A DNA stretch of 64,000 nucleotides. Origin: Calothrix sp. CSU_2_0 (lineage in GTDB: Bacteria > Cyanobacteriota > Cyanobacteriia > Cyanobacteriales > Nostocaceae). The stretch spans positions 1 to 64,000 of the forward strand of contig JAAUPE010000007.1 of the NCBI GenBank assembly GCA_012034595.1. The letters are read 5' to 3'. The notes under the pieces were generated by a model. That model made no database searches and was not told the origin of the DNA. It was given only the letters and a program-made list of their open reading frames with translations. Positions 20,537 through 29,752 of this stretch are shown here, piece after piece (positions within the stretch are counted from its first letter, which is position 1; each line of letters opens with the position of its first letter). The position numbers were made by a program, and so were the translations under genes.

Positions 20537-20955
20537 AACTCTGATTTAACTTTATTCAGCAATTATATTTACATCCATATTACTTTTCGGAGATGTCTGT
20601 GGCTTGTGGACTATTTGACCGAACCTCCTGTACCTCATCTAATTGCAATCTGCTGTATTTATGATTATTAAGATTAAGGAAAATTAAGCTCAACCATAGA
20701 TTAAGACTAATGTTTTACAGCATACTAGTCAATACTGAAAAGAATTTTATACTACTATCGTATTCTGGTCTGCCTTATGATACTCTAGATGCGCTAAACT
20801 ACGAGCTATTATTTGTTTCTGAAAATAATTTACTGTAGTATATTTGACTTTATTAAACTTAAAGCCAAATTATACTTACTCAACTTTAATTTATTTCATA
20901 CCAATCTCCAATTTTCAATACATAAAAGTGGCAATCAACCAAGGAATCAACATAT

Positions 20956-21147
20956 ATGTTCTTTGCATTAATCATTGCTTGGATTGTTTTTACAATTTTG
21001 CTGAAAATTATCAAAACCACCGTCATTAATGCATTGATAGTTGCAGGCATCATTTTTTTACTGCAAGTAGGCTATGGCATTACATTAAGAGATATTCTGA
21101 ACTTTCTAGTCCAATTACCACAGCAATTTCCCCAATCAGGTAGATAA
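20956..21147 (+). CDS. Small two-helix membrane protein, unknown function
   Basis: A 63-residue protein made almost wholly of hydrophobic segments: helix 1 MFFALIIAWIVFTILL, a basic turn (KIIKTTVIN), helix 2 ALIVAGIIFLLQVGYGI, and a short polar tail ending QQFPQSGR. It has a proper start, good codon use and stands in its own transcription unit between dxr and the thioesterase, facing the latter tail to tail. I think similar small proteins occur in other filamentous cyanobacteria, but I know no function. It could be a small subunit or regulator of a membrane complex. Confidence 0.6.
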   Translation: MFFALIIAWIVFTILLKIIKTTVINALIVAGIIFLLQVGYGITLRDILNFLVQLPQQFPQSGR

Positions 21148-21293
21148 ACCAGTAAAAACACAATATGCAAAATATTGAAATTATCTGAGGTAGAGTCAAC
21201 CAATTTAAAAGCCATATATAGAAATTTTTGACTTTTGACTCCTATTCCTGAATTTCAGATTCTAGATTCTGGATTTTGCCATATCATCATGTC

Positions 21294-21815
21294 TTAATTA
21301 CTTTGATTAGGAATTCTGGTCAACGCATCTTTAACAGTTGCGGGAAGTTGACGCATAATTTTACCCCGCTCCCGATCTACCGCAACCAACGTTACCTTTG
21401 CAGTAATATACAATTCTTGCCGATCTTCCGATTCCAGCACATAATCCCAATTGATCCGAACTCCCTTCAACTCCTCCATTCGAGTTTTGAGAATAGCAGT
21501 CATACCCATCTGTAGAGAACGATGGTAGCGTATCGACAAATCAACAACAGGTAGATCGCAACCCAGCGCTACTAAATCAGCAAAATTCACACCAAGCGAT
21601 GTCTAACGACAAGCCACTTCGTGTCTACGCAAATATTCAACTCTTGCTTCCTCCAACCAAGTCAGATAAGTACCATGCCAAACAATACCACCATAATCTG
21701 TGTGGTGTGGATGAACCCGCACAGGATACTCAAACCAATACTCAAATCTAGCTTTGTGGGAACTGGTAACAGCACTGGTTGGTAAAGGGTTTGGATTTGT
21801 TTTTTCTTCAGACAT
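21294..21815 (-). pseudogene. Acyl-CoA thioesterase (hotdog/4HBT-YbgC type) interrupted by a 27-bp insertion with an in-frame stop
   Basis: Two track ORFs in the same frame (21603-21815 and 21294-21590) form one hotdog-fold thioesterase. The N-terminal half has YPVRVHPHHTDYGGIVWHGTYLTWLEEARVEYLR, with the catalytic-loop D-Y-x-G-I-V-x-H; the C-terminal half continues from SLGVNFADLVALGCDLPVVD. Between them nine codons (RHEVACR, stop, T) have been inserted, and removing them gives YLR-SLGVNFAD without loss of frame and a 164-residue protein of normal size. The insert is a very small repeat element (see the repeat entry). Thioesterases of this kind can act in phylloquinone synthesis (DHNA-CoA) or on acyl-CoAs; which one applies here is not clear. 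As read, the protein ends after 70 residues. Confidence 0.85.
21596..21630 (+). repeat. SDR-like mobile element inserted in the thioesterase gene
   Basis: The element reads GCGATGTCTAACGACAAGCC followed by ACTTCGTGTCTACGC. Bases 21600-21626 are the 27-nt insertion; TGTCTA at 21600-21605 places a TAG on the coding strand. AGACA occurs at both ends of the insert, in the form CGTAGACA and CGTTAGACA. A near-identical start is found at 19056. Confidence 0.8.
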
Positions 21816-22477
21816 CTTAAAAACTTCTTAGGAAACTTAAGCGAGTTGCGATACCTGAATTAGCATAACAAGAAAGGGCAAAAACAAAGCTCCGCAACTG
21901 TAAATATAAATTTATATTTAAACTTGGATTGATATATAAATTTGATAATTTCCAACTACCAGATGTAATTTACCTCGTCTTCTCACACTACAACATCATT
22001 CCAAACTAGCAAAAACAGCAAAAACACCCAATTTCTAGGTATTTTATGATTCTGAATACTCAATTTTGAATACCGAGCAATTATACTAAGAAAAAATAAT
22101 TTCTTTTTTAATCAAGCAATCCTAGCACAGCGAGTAATCTTACTTCAGTCTAATGCTCGACTCGAAATATTATCACCCAATCGTTTGTTTAGATGCGAAC
22201 CTACCTACTCGCTAAGTGCTACAGACGCTTTTTGCGAACCCACAGCACTGTTGAAATTTAACAGCCTGTTTTTACGCTGACACATGACAAAATGAAAACA
22301 ACAGCCAAACAAAAAATGGCTCACAGGGTAAAAGCTAACAACTAATCGCAAAATAGGTTAATAGTTCCGATAATTATCGATAATTTATCCTCAATTAGCA
22401 ATTAGCGATTAGCGATTCCCAACAGTTCGATTTAATCATTTCCTTACTTTCCAGCACTTCGGTAAAGAAATACATCC
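21816..22477. other. 660-bp intergenic region, no feature recognised
   Basis: AT-rich DNA upstream of the thioesterase gene and downstream of the DUF1815 gene. I see only an AATATAAATTTATATTTA palindrome near 21902 and a short run of TTAGCGA repeats near 22400. Confidence 0.5.
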
Positions 22478-22822
22478 TTAGTGCCTCTTTGCAAGGGCTT
22501 TGTTACCATTTGTAGCTTGCATCGAATGCTTAACGATATTAGCTAACTCTTGTAACTGACTAACAGCCTCTGCTCCTTCTAACTTCATCAATTCGCGATC
22601 GTCGCGCATTTCAGTCCAGGTAATCCCATAATCTGAGACTAAGAACCGAATTAGGTGGTTTTCACCCAAACTCACCATAAATGAGGCACTGTTCATTTGG
22701 TTGCCACATGTATAACAAGATGCAGGATAGCCGCGACGCTCTAGGACGATCGCCAATGCTTGCAGGTTCATTACCAGGTCTTGAACGAATTGTCTATGTT
22801 CTTGGGCTAATCTCAGAAACAC
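22478..22822 (-). CDS. DUF1815 family protein
   Basis: A 114-residue soluble protein of a family restricted to cyanobacteria. It begins with a helical segment (LRLAQEHRQFVQDLVMNLQALA), followed by RGYPASCYTCG, which has two cysteines three apart, and a beta-rich middle (SFMVSLGENHLIRFLVSDYGITWTEMRDD), and ends in a helix. The start is a GTG chosen because GGAGGACATAA places a strong Shine-Dalgarno just before it. Function is not known. It stands alone between two long non-coding stretches. Confidence 0.88.
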   Translation of the reverse strand: MFLRLAQEHRQFVQDLVMNLQALAIVLERRGYPASCYTCGNQMNSASFMVSLGENHLIRFLVSDYGITWTEMRDDRELMKLEGAEAVSQLQELANIVKHSMQATNGNKALAKRH

Positions 22823-23977
22823 TTATGTCCTCCTAACACCACATGTGATCGGTGTACTTTAGATTTTCTTTATATTTTCTCATCAACTGGTATTGTAAAC
22901 TAAACATTACAAAATCCAGGTATTCCGGATTTCCCAAAATCGCTACTTGATTAAAGTAGTACATGGGAATTTTTGTTGCAGTATCAAACTATTCACTTTA
23001 ACGACTGAATATATCGGACAGAATATTTAAGTTTAAGTTTCTCTGGCTTGGTGCTATTTCTGTCAGAATAGATGCCCAGGTGTATTTGAATCCGTTTTTA
23101 GACTAACTCAGAATGGGTACATGTCAACCACGGAAAAGCTACAAATAGCACAATATTTCACAGCCAACGGTAATTAACACTACATTTTCGCAATCTACCG
23201 CAGCATTGACTCCTTTTCCTACTGCCATTCGATAGATACCTATTGTCTGCTATGTCGTTGCAACTTTAAATCAGTAGATTTTTCAGCAAAATGCATATGT
23301 ATAATTACACACGTATACCTGTTGCTGTCTGTTTACTACTCATTGGTAGATATTCAAGCTACTAAAACAAGTTATACATCAGTATTCAATTGGATGTAAT
23401 CTGTATGAATTAAACAGAGAAGTCCTAATTTAATTTGCGATATATACTGAGTCTAATTGATTTACCTGGGAGTTTTTTGTTGAATTTAGTCTAATATCTT
23501 CTTTCACAGTTGCTAGCTGTAAGCGGTTTATCCGACCCAATCCACAACCCGAAAGCAAATCTTAAAGTTGCTTGACTAATCACTAAAAGATAACTAAGCA
23601 AAAGCTAAGAAAGTTGCCATTTCGGCAGATACTTCTTAAGATTTTCTTAAAAAGTGTTCTTAGTTACCAAAATTGTGATAATGGCGCTAAGGCGCTGAAC
23701 CCTCCTTGAGATTTAAAGCGACGTGGTAGCAATTTTTTCGAGTCTCCAGGAGAGAATAACGCAAAATATACCAAGAAGACTTGATATTGCGGAGTTTCCA
23801 AAATCTAATTTATTCTACTATAAAACATTAATTATTCTGAACTTCGAGTATATTATGCAACATATTCACAGAAATATTAAACTGTCTGCAAATTGCAAAT
23901 TTATAAAACTAGAGACGCGATAAATCACAAAATATTTATCGCGTCTCTATATTTATAAGGGCAGTTAGATATGACGA
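22823..23977. other. 1.15-kb intergenic region between DUF1815 and ndhD genes
   Basis: No supported ORF; the 66-codon track ORF at 23723 has no features of a protein. The only structure I see is the terminator-like palindrome at 23908-23949. A promoter for the GTG-started DUF1815 gene should lie near the left end. Confidence 0.5.
23908..23949. terminator. Palindromic AGAGACGCGAT...ATCGCGTCTCT repeat acting as ndhD terminator
   Basis: GAGACGCGATAAAT and ATTTATCGCGTCTC form a 14-bp stem about 30 bp past the ndhD stop. The same arms recur at 50568-50638 and 50728-50758, so it belongs to a dispersed palindrome family that seems to be used as a terminator here. Confidence 0.65.
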
Positions 23978-25555
23978 TTATTTAACACCAATTACAGGCG
24001 CACTTAGAGACACAGTATTGATTTGATTTTGCTGTGCAATTGTGGGTACTGAATCACGCAATCTGGCTGTAAGCTTTACGGTAGTGGAATCGTACACTTG
24101 AGTCAAGATTTTCGGATACAAACCAATGCCGATAATTGGGATTAACAAACAAGCAATGATGAACACTTCGCGAGGTTCAGCATCAATAAGTGCTTGATGG
24201 GAAACCAGTTCTTGGTTTTCTTCACCGTAGAAGATTTCGCGTAACATTGACAGCAGATAAATTGGTGTAAGAATTACCCCGATTGCCATCAAGAAGATGA
24301 CAATAACTTTAAACGTGGGGTTGTAAGCATCGCTAGTTGCAAAACCGACGAATATCATTAATTCGGCAACAAAACCGCTCATTCCTGGCAATGCTAAAGA
24401 TGCCATCGAACAGGTAGTAAACATGGCAAAAATCTTTTGCATTCGCTTACCAACACCACCCATTTCATCCAACATTAGGGTGTGGGTGCGATCGTATGTT
24501 GCACCCACAAGGAAGAACAAACTTGCCCCAATTAATCCGTGGGAGACCATTTGCAACACTGCTCCACTCAAGCCTAAATCGGTGAACGAAGCAATCCCGA
24601 TGGTGACAAATCCCATATGGGAAATTGATGAATAGGCAATTTTACGTTTGAGGTTGCGCTGGGCGAATGACGTAAGCGCAGCATAGATAATATTTACCAC
24701 CCCCAAAATCACCAGAACTGGCGCAAAATATGCATGGGCATCGGGAAGCATTTGAGCGTTCATCCGAATTAAAGCATATCCACCCATTTTCAAGAGAATA
24801 CCAGCCAGTAGCATGTGGACGGGGGCTGTGGCTTCACCGTGGGCATCTGGTAGCCAGGTGTGCAAAGGAATAATCGGTAATTTGACCGCGTAGGCAATCA
24901 AAAATCCGCCATAAAGTAGCAGTTGCAGGTTTAGGGCAATATCTTTAAGCGCGATCGCTTGCATATCGAACGTCACCGTATTGCCATAGAAGCCCATTGT
25001 CAATGCCCCTAGCAATATAAACAATGAACCGCCTGCGGTATATAAAATAAACTTGGTTGCTGCGTACTGCCGCTTTTTACCACCCCAAATCGATAGCAAA
25101 AAGTAAACGGGCACAAGTTCGAGTTCCCATACTAGGAAAAACAACAGCATGTCCTGCACTGCGAACACAGCAATTTGTCCACCGTACATCGCCAAAATCA
25201 GGAAGTAGAAGAGCTTTGGCTTTAGTGTCACTGGCCAAGCTGCTAAAATCGCCAGTGTTGTAATGAATCCAGTCAAAATAATCAGGGGCATTGATAAACC
25301 ATCTGCCCCTACCGACCAATTCAAACCTAGTTGCGGAACCCAAGCATAGCTTTCAAACAACTGTAAATCTGGATTGCTAAAGTCATACCTGGTATAAAAA
25401 GCACAAACTATCAGTGCGAAGTCAACGAGTCCGACTATTAGAGCGAACCAACGCACGGTTTTACCGTCTTTATCCGGGATGATGGGTACTATTAGTGATG
25501 CCACAATTGGCAAAAGAATAATCGTCGTCAGCCACGGGAAATTAGCTGTATTCAT
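23978..25555 (-). CDS. ndhD: NAD(P)H-quinone oxidoreductase subunit 4 (NDH-1, NdhD)
   Basis: A 525-residue antiporter-like membrane subunit of the thylakoid NDH-1 complex, used in respiration and in cyclic electron flow around photosystem I. About 14 transmembrane helices are evident. Family landmarks: [41 protein letters not shown]-type text (here [19 protein letters not shown]), [16 protein letters not shown] and [15 protein letters not shown], with the conserved glutamate and lysines of proton-channel subunits. Length is normal. With ndhF, 900 bp upstream on the same strand, it likely makes the distal membrane arm of the respiratory-type NDH-1; assignment to the NdhD1 branch is inferred from this pairing. 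It may or may not share a transcript with ndhF, as an opposing gene lies between. Confidence 0.96.
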   Translation of the reverse strand: MNTANFPWLTTIILLPIVASLIVPIIPDKDGKTVRWFALIVGLVDFALIVCAFYTRYDFSNPDLQLFESYAWVPQLGLNWSVGADGLSMPLIILTGFITTLAILAAWPVTLKPKLFYFLILAMYGGQIAVFAVQDMLLFFLVWELELVPVYFLLSIWGGKKRQYAATKFILYTAGGSLFILLGALTMGFYGNTVTFDMQAIALKDIALNLQLLLYGGFLIAYAVKLPIIPLHTWLPDAHGEATAPVHMLLAGILLKMGGYALIRMNAQMLPDAHAYFAPVLVILGVVNIIYAALTSFAQRNLKRKIAYSSISHMGFVTIGIASFTDLGLSGAVLQMVSHGLIGASLFFLVGATYDRTHTLMLDEMGGVGKRMQKIFAMFTTCSMASLALPGMSGFVAELMIFVGFATSDAYNPTFKVIVIFLMAIGVILTPIYLLSMLREIFYGEENQELVSHQALIDAEPREVFIIACLLIPIIGIGLYPKILTQVYDSTTVKLTARLRDSVPTIAQQNQINTVSLSAPVIGVK

Positions 25556-25895
25556 CGGAAGTATCTTTGATTAATGAATAATGAAGTTTGGCTATCATCC
25601 ACTAGCCTATTTACTAGCAGCTTTTTCTAGTTTCGGTCTTATTTGTAAGTTTGATTTAATAAAAGTCAAAAAATATGAAGACTGTTGGAGTATAACTTTA
25701 CTTATTAGTTAACTAATATTAAGTTTTTTTAACAAAAGGACATCTTTCCTGAGAATTAGTTTTGCCAAAATTTTTATAAGTATAAATACTACTTTTGAAT
25801 AAACTCTCTTCAAATTTAAATTTGATAAGCGTCAGATAATCTCTGCTACAAAGTGTTGGAGAATATTCCCATACGCGACCGCAATAGTTTTTTTT
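25556..25895. other. Divergent intergenic region between ndhD and the HTH gene
   Basis: 340 bp that must hold promoters for both directions. It is AT-rich; I do not see a clear operator or -35/-10 set. Confidence 0.45.
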
Positions 25896-26339
25896 ATGTA
25901 TATTAGCGTTACCCAATTGGCAGAAAAGTTAAAAGTTTCCACATCAAGAGTAAGGTTTATTTTAGGTGAGGGTAGAATTGTTGGTGCGTTTAAAGTTGGG
26001 AATGTTTGGATAATTCCGGTTAATAATAATGGGAAAATTCAAGTAATAAGTGGGAAGAGGGGACCAAAGCTGAGTTGGTGCAAAAGTCGCTTAAAAGCGC
26101 AGGCAAAGATTCATGTTAACGGGCAAAAAATCAAGCAAAACAGAGAGACAGGGAATAATACTCCTGTTATCACTGTTAAACGGGGTAAAACCAATGAATA
26201 TTGTCACCAAGTAGACATTAAAGGACCTTGCAAGTTGATTTATAAACCTAGCAACCCATTGAAATCGGGAGCGCAGGTGTGGATTGAAACCAATTCTGAG
26301 ATTGAATTGATTTGCGTAGGGGTAAAGAACTCAAGTTGA
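25896..26339 (+). CDS. Excisionase/MerR-type helix-turn-helix protein with an unknown C-terminal domain
   Basis: A 147-residue protein. Residues 1-45 (YISVTQLAEKLKVSTSRVR then FILGEGRIVGAFKVGNVWIIP) form the helix-turn-helix plus wing pattern of excisionase-like HTH_17 domains. Residues 50-80 are very basic (GKRGPKLSWCKSRLKAQAK). The C-terminal part (about 90-147) is predicted beta-rich, with CHQVDIKGPCKLIYKP. It lies on the plus strand between ndhF and ndhD, which are on the other strand, and ends tail to tail with ndhF. It may bind DNA, possibly near the ndh genes, but no target can be deduced. No phage or transposon genes accompany it. Confidence 0.65.
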   Translation: MYISVTQLAEKLKVSTSRVRFILGEGRIVGAFKVGNVWIIPVNNNGKIQVISGKRGPKLSWCKSRLKAQAKIHVNGQKIKQNRETGNNTPVITVKRGKTNEYCHQVDIKGPCKLIYKPSNPLKSGAQVWIETNSEIELICVGVKNSS

Positions 26340-26349
26340 CTTTTTAGCC

Positions 26350-26385
26350 ATAAAAAAAGCCTGCCTCAGCAAGCTTTCATTGTTT
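26350..26385 (+). terminator. Terminator after the HTH gene
   Basis: AAAGCCTGC pairs with GCAAGCTTT (one mismatch) around a CTCA loop, preceded by an A-run and followed by CATTGTTTTATTT, 15 bp after the HTH gene stop. Confidence 0.6.
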
Positions 26386-26396
26386 TATTTGTGCTG

Positions 26397-26419
26397 CAAC
26401 ACCCAGTATTTGGGTGTTG
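26397..26419 (-). terminator. Hairpin after ndhF
   Basis: CAACACCCA and TGGGTGTTG form a perfect 9-bp stem with a GTATT loop, 15 bp past the ndhF stop. The U-tract on the minus strand is poor, so it could be a 3' stabilising stem rather than a strict terminator. Confidence 0.55.
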
Positions 26420-26433
26420 GGATAAAAAAGCGA

Positions 26434-28527
26434 TCAAGTCACACCGAAGAAAATTACTAATGCTAGGACTGCACCAAACACAATCAAAGCATAGAATTGG
26501 GCGCGACCATTTTCGATATATTTCAGACCTTCCCCACTCACGAGGGTAAAGAAACCTGTGAGGTTGACTGCACCATCAACAACCCGAAAATCAACTTCCA
26601 TGACTTGACGGGCAAGACGACGCAAGCCCAAAACAAAGACTTTGTGGTAAATATCGTCAAAATACCACTTATTCAGGGAAAGCTCATATAGGGGTTTGAT
26701 TTGCGAGGCGATCGCACTGGGGTCGATTTTCTTCATCAAGTACATCAATGAAGCCAGGGTAATCCCAATCAAGGAAATACCCACCGAACTACCAGCCATC
26801 ACGTAAAACTCGTTAATGTCAAATTCGGCAGTTTTTTCCATCACTTCCGCCAAAGTTTCGTTGGGGGAGTAAATAAACTCCTCGAAGTAATTGGCAAAGG
26901 GTGTACCCAGTAAACCAATCAAAATCGAAGGAATCGCCAATACCGCCAAAGGAAACGTCATCGTCCAAGGGGATTCATGGGGTTCGCTGCTATGTCCGTG
27001 GCTGTGGTCTTCGTGATGTCCACCACCAGTTGCAGCTAATTCGCCCTGTTTCATCGCACCAGGACCAAAGTTGGGCGCGAGTGCTTCGCCTTCAACAAGG
27101 ATTGTGGCAGCTTTTTGCAATTTCTCGATAATTTTTTTATCTGTACCCCGGAATCCACCTTCAAATGTGGAGAAATACATGCGGAACATGTAAAACGCGG
27201 TAATCCCGGCAGTCGCATAGCCGACAAACCACAATAGGGGATTGGCTGCAAATGCTGCACCAAGAATTTCATCCTTCGACCAAAAACCAGCAAAAGGAGG
27301 AATACCGGAAATCGCCAAACAACCAATTAAGAAGGTGAAACTGGTGACAGGCATGTATTTCCGCAATCCACCCATCAACCGCATATCTTGTGCCAAAGCG
27401 GGATTATGACCGACAACACCTTCCATGCCGTGGATGACCGAACCCGAACCCAAGAATAGCATCGCTTTGAAGTAAGCGTGGGTCATCAGGTGGAACAGTC
27501 CAGCACTGTATGCACCTACTCCCATTGCCATCACCATGTAACCAAGTTGGGAGATGGTGGAGTAAGCCAAACCTTTTTTGATATCGTTTTGGGTAATGGC
27601 GATCGTTGCTCCCAAAAACGCTGTAAATGCACCCGTATAAGCAATGACATTCATTGCCACGGGTACATGTTCAAATACCGGGTACATCCTCGCAACTAGG
27701 AATACCCCTGCTGCGACCATTGTGGCGGCATGGATTAAGGCGGAAATCGGTGTGGGACCTTCCATTGCATCTGGAAGCCAGACATGCAAAGGAAACTGTG
27801 CTGATTTGGCAACTGGACCCAGGAAAACTAAAATCGCCAGCAGGATGGCGAGAAAATTGCTTACTGAACCGTTGGCAACGAGTTCTGCGAGTCTGCTGCC
27901 CATGGCATCAAACTCGAAACTTCCTGTCGCCCAAAATAGTCCCAAAATCCCTAAAAGCAAACCAAAGTCACCAACACGGTTGGTTACAAAAGCCTTTTGA
28001 CAGGCATCTGCTGCTGCTTTGCGATCGTACCAAAAACCCACTAGTAAGTAGGAACACATCCCTACTAGTTCCCAGAAAATATAAATCTGGACGAGGTTAG
28101 GACTAATCACTAAACCCAACATTGATGAGCCGAACAAGCTGAGATACGAGTAAAAACGGACATAGCCTGGGTCATGCGCCATGTAGCCATCGGTATATAT
28201 CATTACCAGCAATGCTACTGTGGTGACAACGACCAACATCATGGCTGTCAGGTGGTCAATCGTATAACCCATGCTGAGGTGAAAATTTCCTGCTGAAGCC
28301 CATTCAAAGATATGGGTATAGGATGGGTGTCCTTGAATTTGGCTCCAGAGAATTGCGATCGACAACCCCATTGCCGCGCCCATCAATGAGATGATAAGTG
28401 CGGCGTTAAGTTGTCGCAGGCGATTTGTCACCTGATTCAACGAGATTAATCCTAGCCCTACCAGCATTGCCCCAAGCAGTGGGAGTACCGGAATTAGCCA
28501 GGCATACTGATAGATTACTTCCATCAC
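26434..28527 (-). CDS. ndhF: NAD(P)H-quinone oxidoreductase subunit 5 (NDH-1, NdhF)
   Basis: A 697-residue NuoL/NdhF-type subunit with about 16 transmembrane helices, the outermost proton-pumping unit of thylakoid NDH-1. Landmarks: IYIFWELVGMCSYLLVGFW, AQFPLHVWLPDAMEGPTPISALIHAATMVAAG, KKGLAYSTISQLGYM, THAYFKAMLFLGSG and ISGIPPFAGFWSKDEIL. A polar loop near residue 490 is His-rich (GGGHHEDHSHGHSSEPHE). The C-terminal lateral helix region (SLNKWYFDDIYHKVFVLG) is present, so the gene is full length. The typical partner NdhD lies downstream. The start ATG is the first of MMEVIYQYAW; the second Met is equally possible. Confidence 0.97.
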   Translation of the reverse strand: MMEVIYQYAWLIPVLPLLGAMLVGLGLISLNQVTNRLRQLNAALIISLMGAAMGLSIAILWSQIQGHPSYTHIFEWASAGNFHLSMGYTIDHLTAMMLVVVTTVALLVMIYTDGYMAHDPGYVRFYSYLSLFGSSMLGLVISPNLVQIYIFWELVGMCSYLLVGFWYDRKAAADACQKAFVTNRVGDFGLLLGILGLFWATGSFEFDAMGSRLAELVANGSVSNFLAILLAILVFLGPVAKSAQFPLHVWLPDAMEGPTPISALIHAATMVAAGVFLVARMYPVFEHVPVAMNVIAYTGAFTAFLGATIAITQNDIKKGLAYSTISQLGYMVMAMGVGAYSAGLFHLMTHAYFKAMLFLGSGSVIHGMEGVVGHNPALAQDMRLMGGLRKYMPVTSFTFLIGCLAISGIPPFAGFWSKDEILGAAFAANPLLWFVGYATAGITAFYMFRMYFSTFEGGFRGTDKKIIEKLQKAATILVEGEALAPNFGPGAMKQGELAATGGGHHEDHSHGHSSEPHESPWTMTFPLAVLAIPSILIGLLGTPFANYFEEFIYSPNETLAEVMEKTAEFDINEFYVMAGSSVGISLIGITLASLMYLMKKIDPSAIASQIKPLYELSLNKWYFDDIYHKVFVLGLRRLARQVMEVDFRVVDGAVNLTGFFTLVSGEGLKYIENGRAQFYALIVFGAVLALVIFFGVT

Positions 28528-28953
28528 TGACGCCTACTTTTATAATTCTTGATTAAGTTGTCGGAACTGTTAATAATTGTGACACACACCTTTTAGCATA
28601 AAATACTCCACCAGAACAGTGTCGGGTGGAGTAGTTAAGCTTGGCTTTAGGTTTTGAACCAGATTTTGTACTGTGTCTTGAGTCCTGGATTTTGAGTCCT
28701 GGATTGTGAGTCCCATACATCAAGACACAATTTTTTTCTTCTAATAATAAATAACTCAGTAGCACCAACAATTTACCTCAGGACTCATAACTCTATTTCA
28801 AACTTAACTCATGATTCAATAGTTGAGACAAACAAGCTTTATCAAAGTATGTATTTTGGTAACTGTTGCATCACAATTGATAATATTTTCCATTATTAAT
28901 AACATATTATTTGGTCAAGCAAATAGGCTATGGGTTTTGACTAAGTTGGACTT
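28528..28953. other. Intergenic region upstream of ndhF
   Basis: Contains a short tandem repeat of GAGTCCTGGATT units (about 28678-28714), which explains the spurious 72-codon ORF at 28553. The ndhF promoter lies in here but I cannot point to it. Confidence 0.5.
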
Positions 28954-29340
28954 TTAGAGTGATGTACACTCGACATTTGTCGGTATTGGTTGGCTATATT
29001 TTTGAGGAAACTTGATGTAGCAAGTTTTAATTTCTTCTAAAGCCAGTAGCAAATCATCTCGTCCGCGAAATCCTTCTAGTCTTTGTTTGACATGACCATT
29101 TTCGATGAGTAGTAGTGTTGGCAATGACTTAAGCCGATAGGTGTTAGACAACTTAAAATTGTCATCGGCATTAATTCCCACTAATTTAATTTCGCCTTCG
29201 CATTGGGTTTGAAACTGCAATAATAACGGATGAATAACGCGACACAAACCGCACCAAGGCGCTTCAAAATTGACTAAAACCGGAATCGGTGATGCTAAAA
29301 CTTCTTGATTAAATGTGCGCTCAGTAACCGACAACACCAT
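28954..29340 (-). CDS. Thioredoxin-family protein with a WCGLC active site
   Basis: A 128-residue thioredoxin fold protein. The active-site segment is FEAPWCGLCRVIHPLL, i.e. Cys-Gly-Leu-Cys rather than the standard Cys-Gly-Pro-Cys. The cis-proline is in SLPTLLLIENG and the D of the buried charged pair is probably in the VGINADDN strand. The C-terminus is about 20 residues longer than that of ordinary thioredoxins and carries an additional two cysteines (KTCYIKFP and NVECTSL). Expected role: cytoplasmic disulfide reduction, with redox potential changed by the Leu. Lone gene on the minus strand between ndhF and the NnrU gene. Confidence 0.85.
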   Translation of the reverse strand: MVLSVTERTFNQEVLASPIPVLVNFEAPWCGLCRVIHPLLLQFQTQCEGEIKLVGINADDNFKLSNTYRLKSLPTLLLIENGHVKQRLEGFRGRDDLLLALEEIKTCYIKFPQKYSQPIPTNVECTSL

Positions 29341-29752
29341 GATGCCTCTAAGACTTATAGGGTTTTTATATTGAATAGCTATTAGCAGAAGTAATATTCG
29401 GGAGATAAATCAGGTTGTGATAAAAGTACTCCTAGCGACGCAGAGCATGTTCTTAGGACTTCGCTTAATGCTGTTGGCGGAGTCTATATTCGGGCAGCCA
29501 CGGAGTGACTTCCAAAGGTAGCCGCTTTACATCTAATGCGTTTAAACGTATCACAAATTTAATTAAGGGAAAGAGTCCCAAACATTTGATTTACCTACTT
29601 TTGACTTATCTTAAGCTGGGGGTAGACGTTTCTCCCATCTCCAAACTGATAGCCATTTCAATCCATCGTACATTGATTCTGCTGCGATCGCTCAAAAGAA
29701 ATTACATCGAAAATGCTTTCGGTAACGGTTGTCAAGCTTCGCTGTGTCAGAT
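29341..29752. other. Intergenic region between NnrU and thioredoxin-like genes
   Basis: No gene supported. The track ORF at 29505-29837 overlaps the NnrU gene end and shows no protein features. Confidence 0.45.

Larger units (their letters stand above)
20426..20955. other. Intergenic region downstream of dxr with two hairpins
   Basis: Contains the hairpins listed at 20438-20463 and 20505-20536 and otherwise AT-rich sequence. The 61-codon track ORF at 20844 overlaps the next gene in another frame and has no support. Confidence 0.5.

Noticed and set aside
27644-28100. Overlapping 118- and 148-codon plus-strand ORFs
   Set aside because: Shadows of ndhF, which is fully conserved in this stretch.
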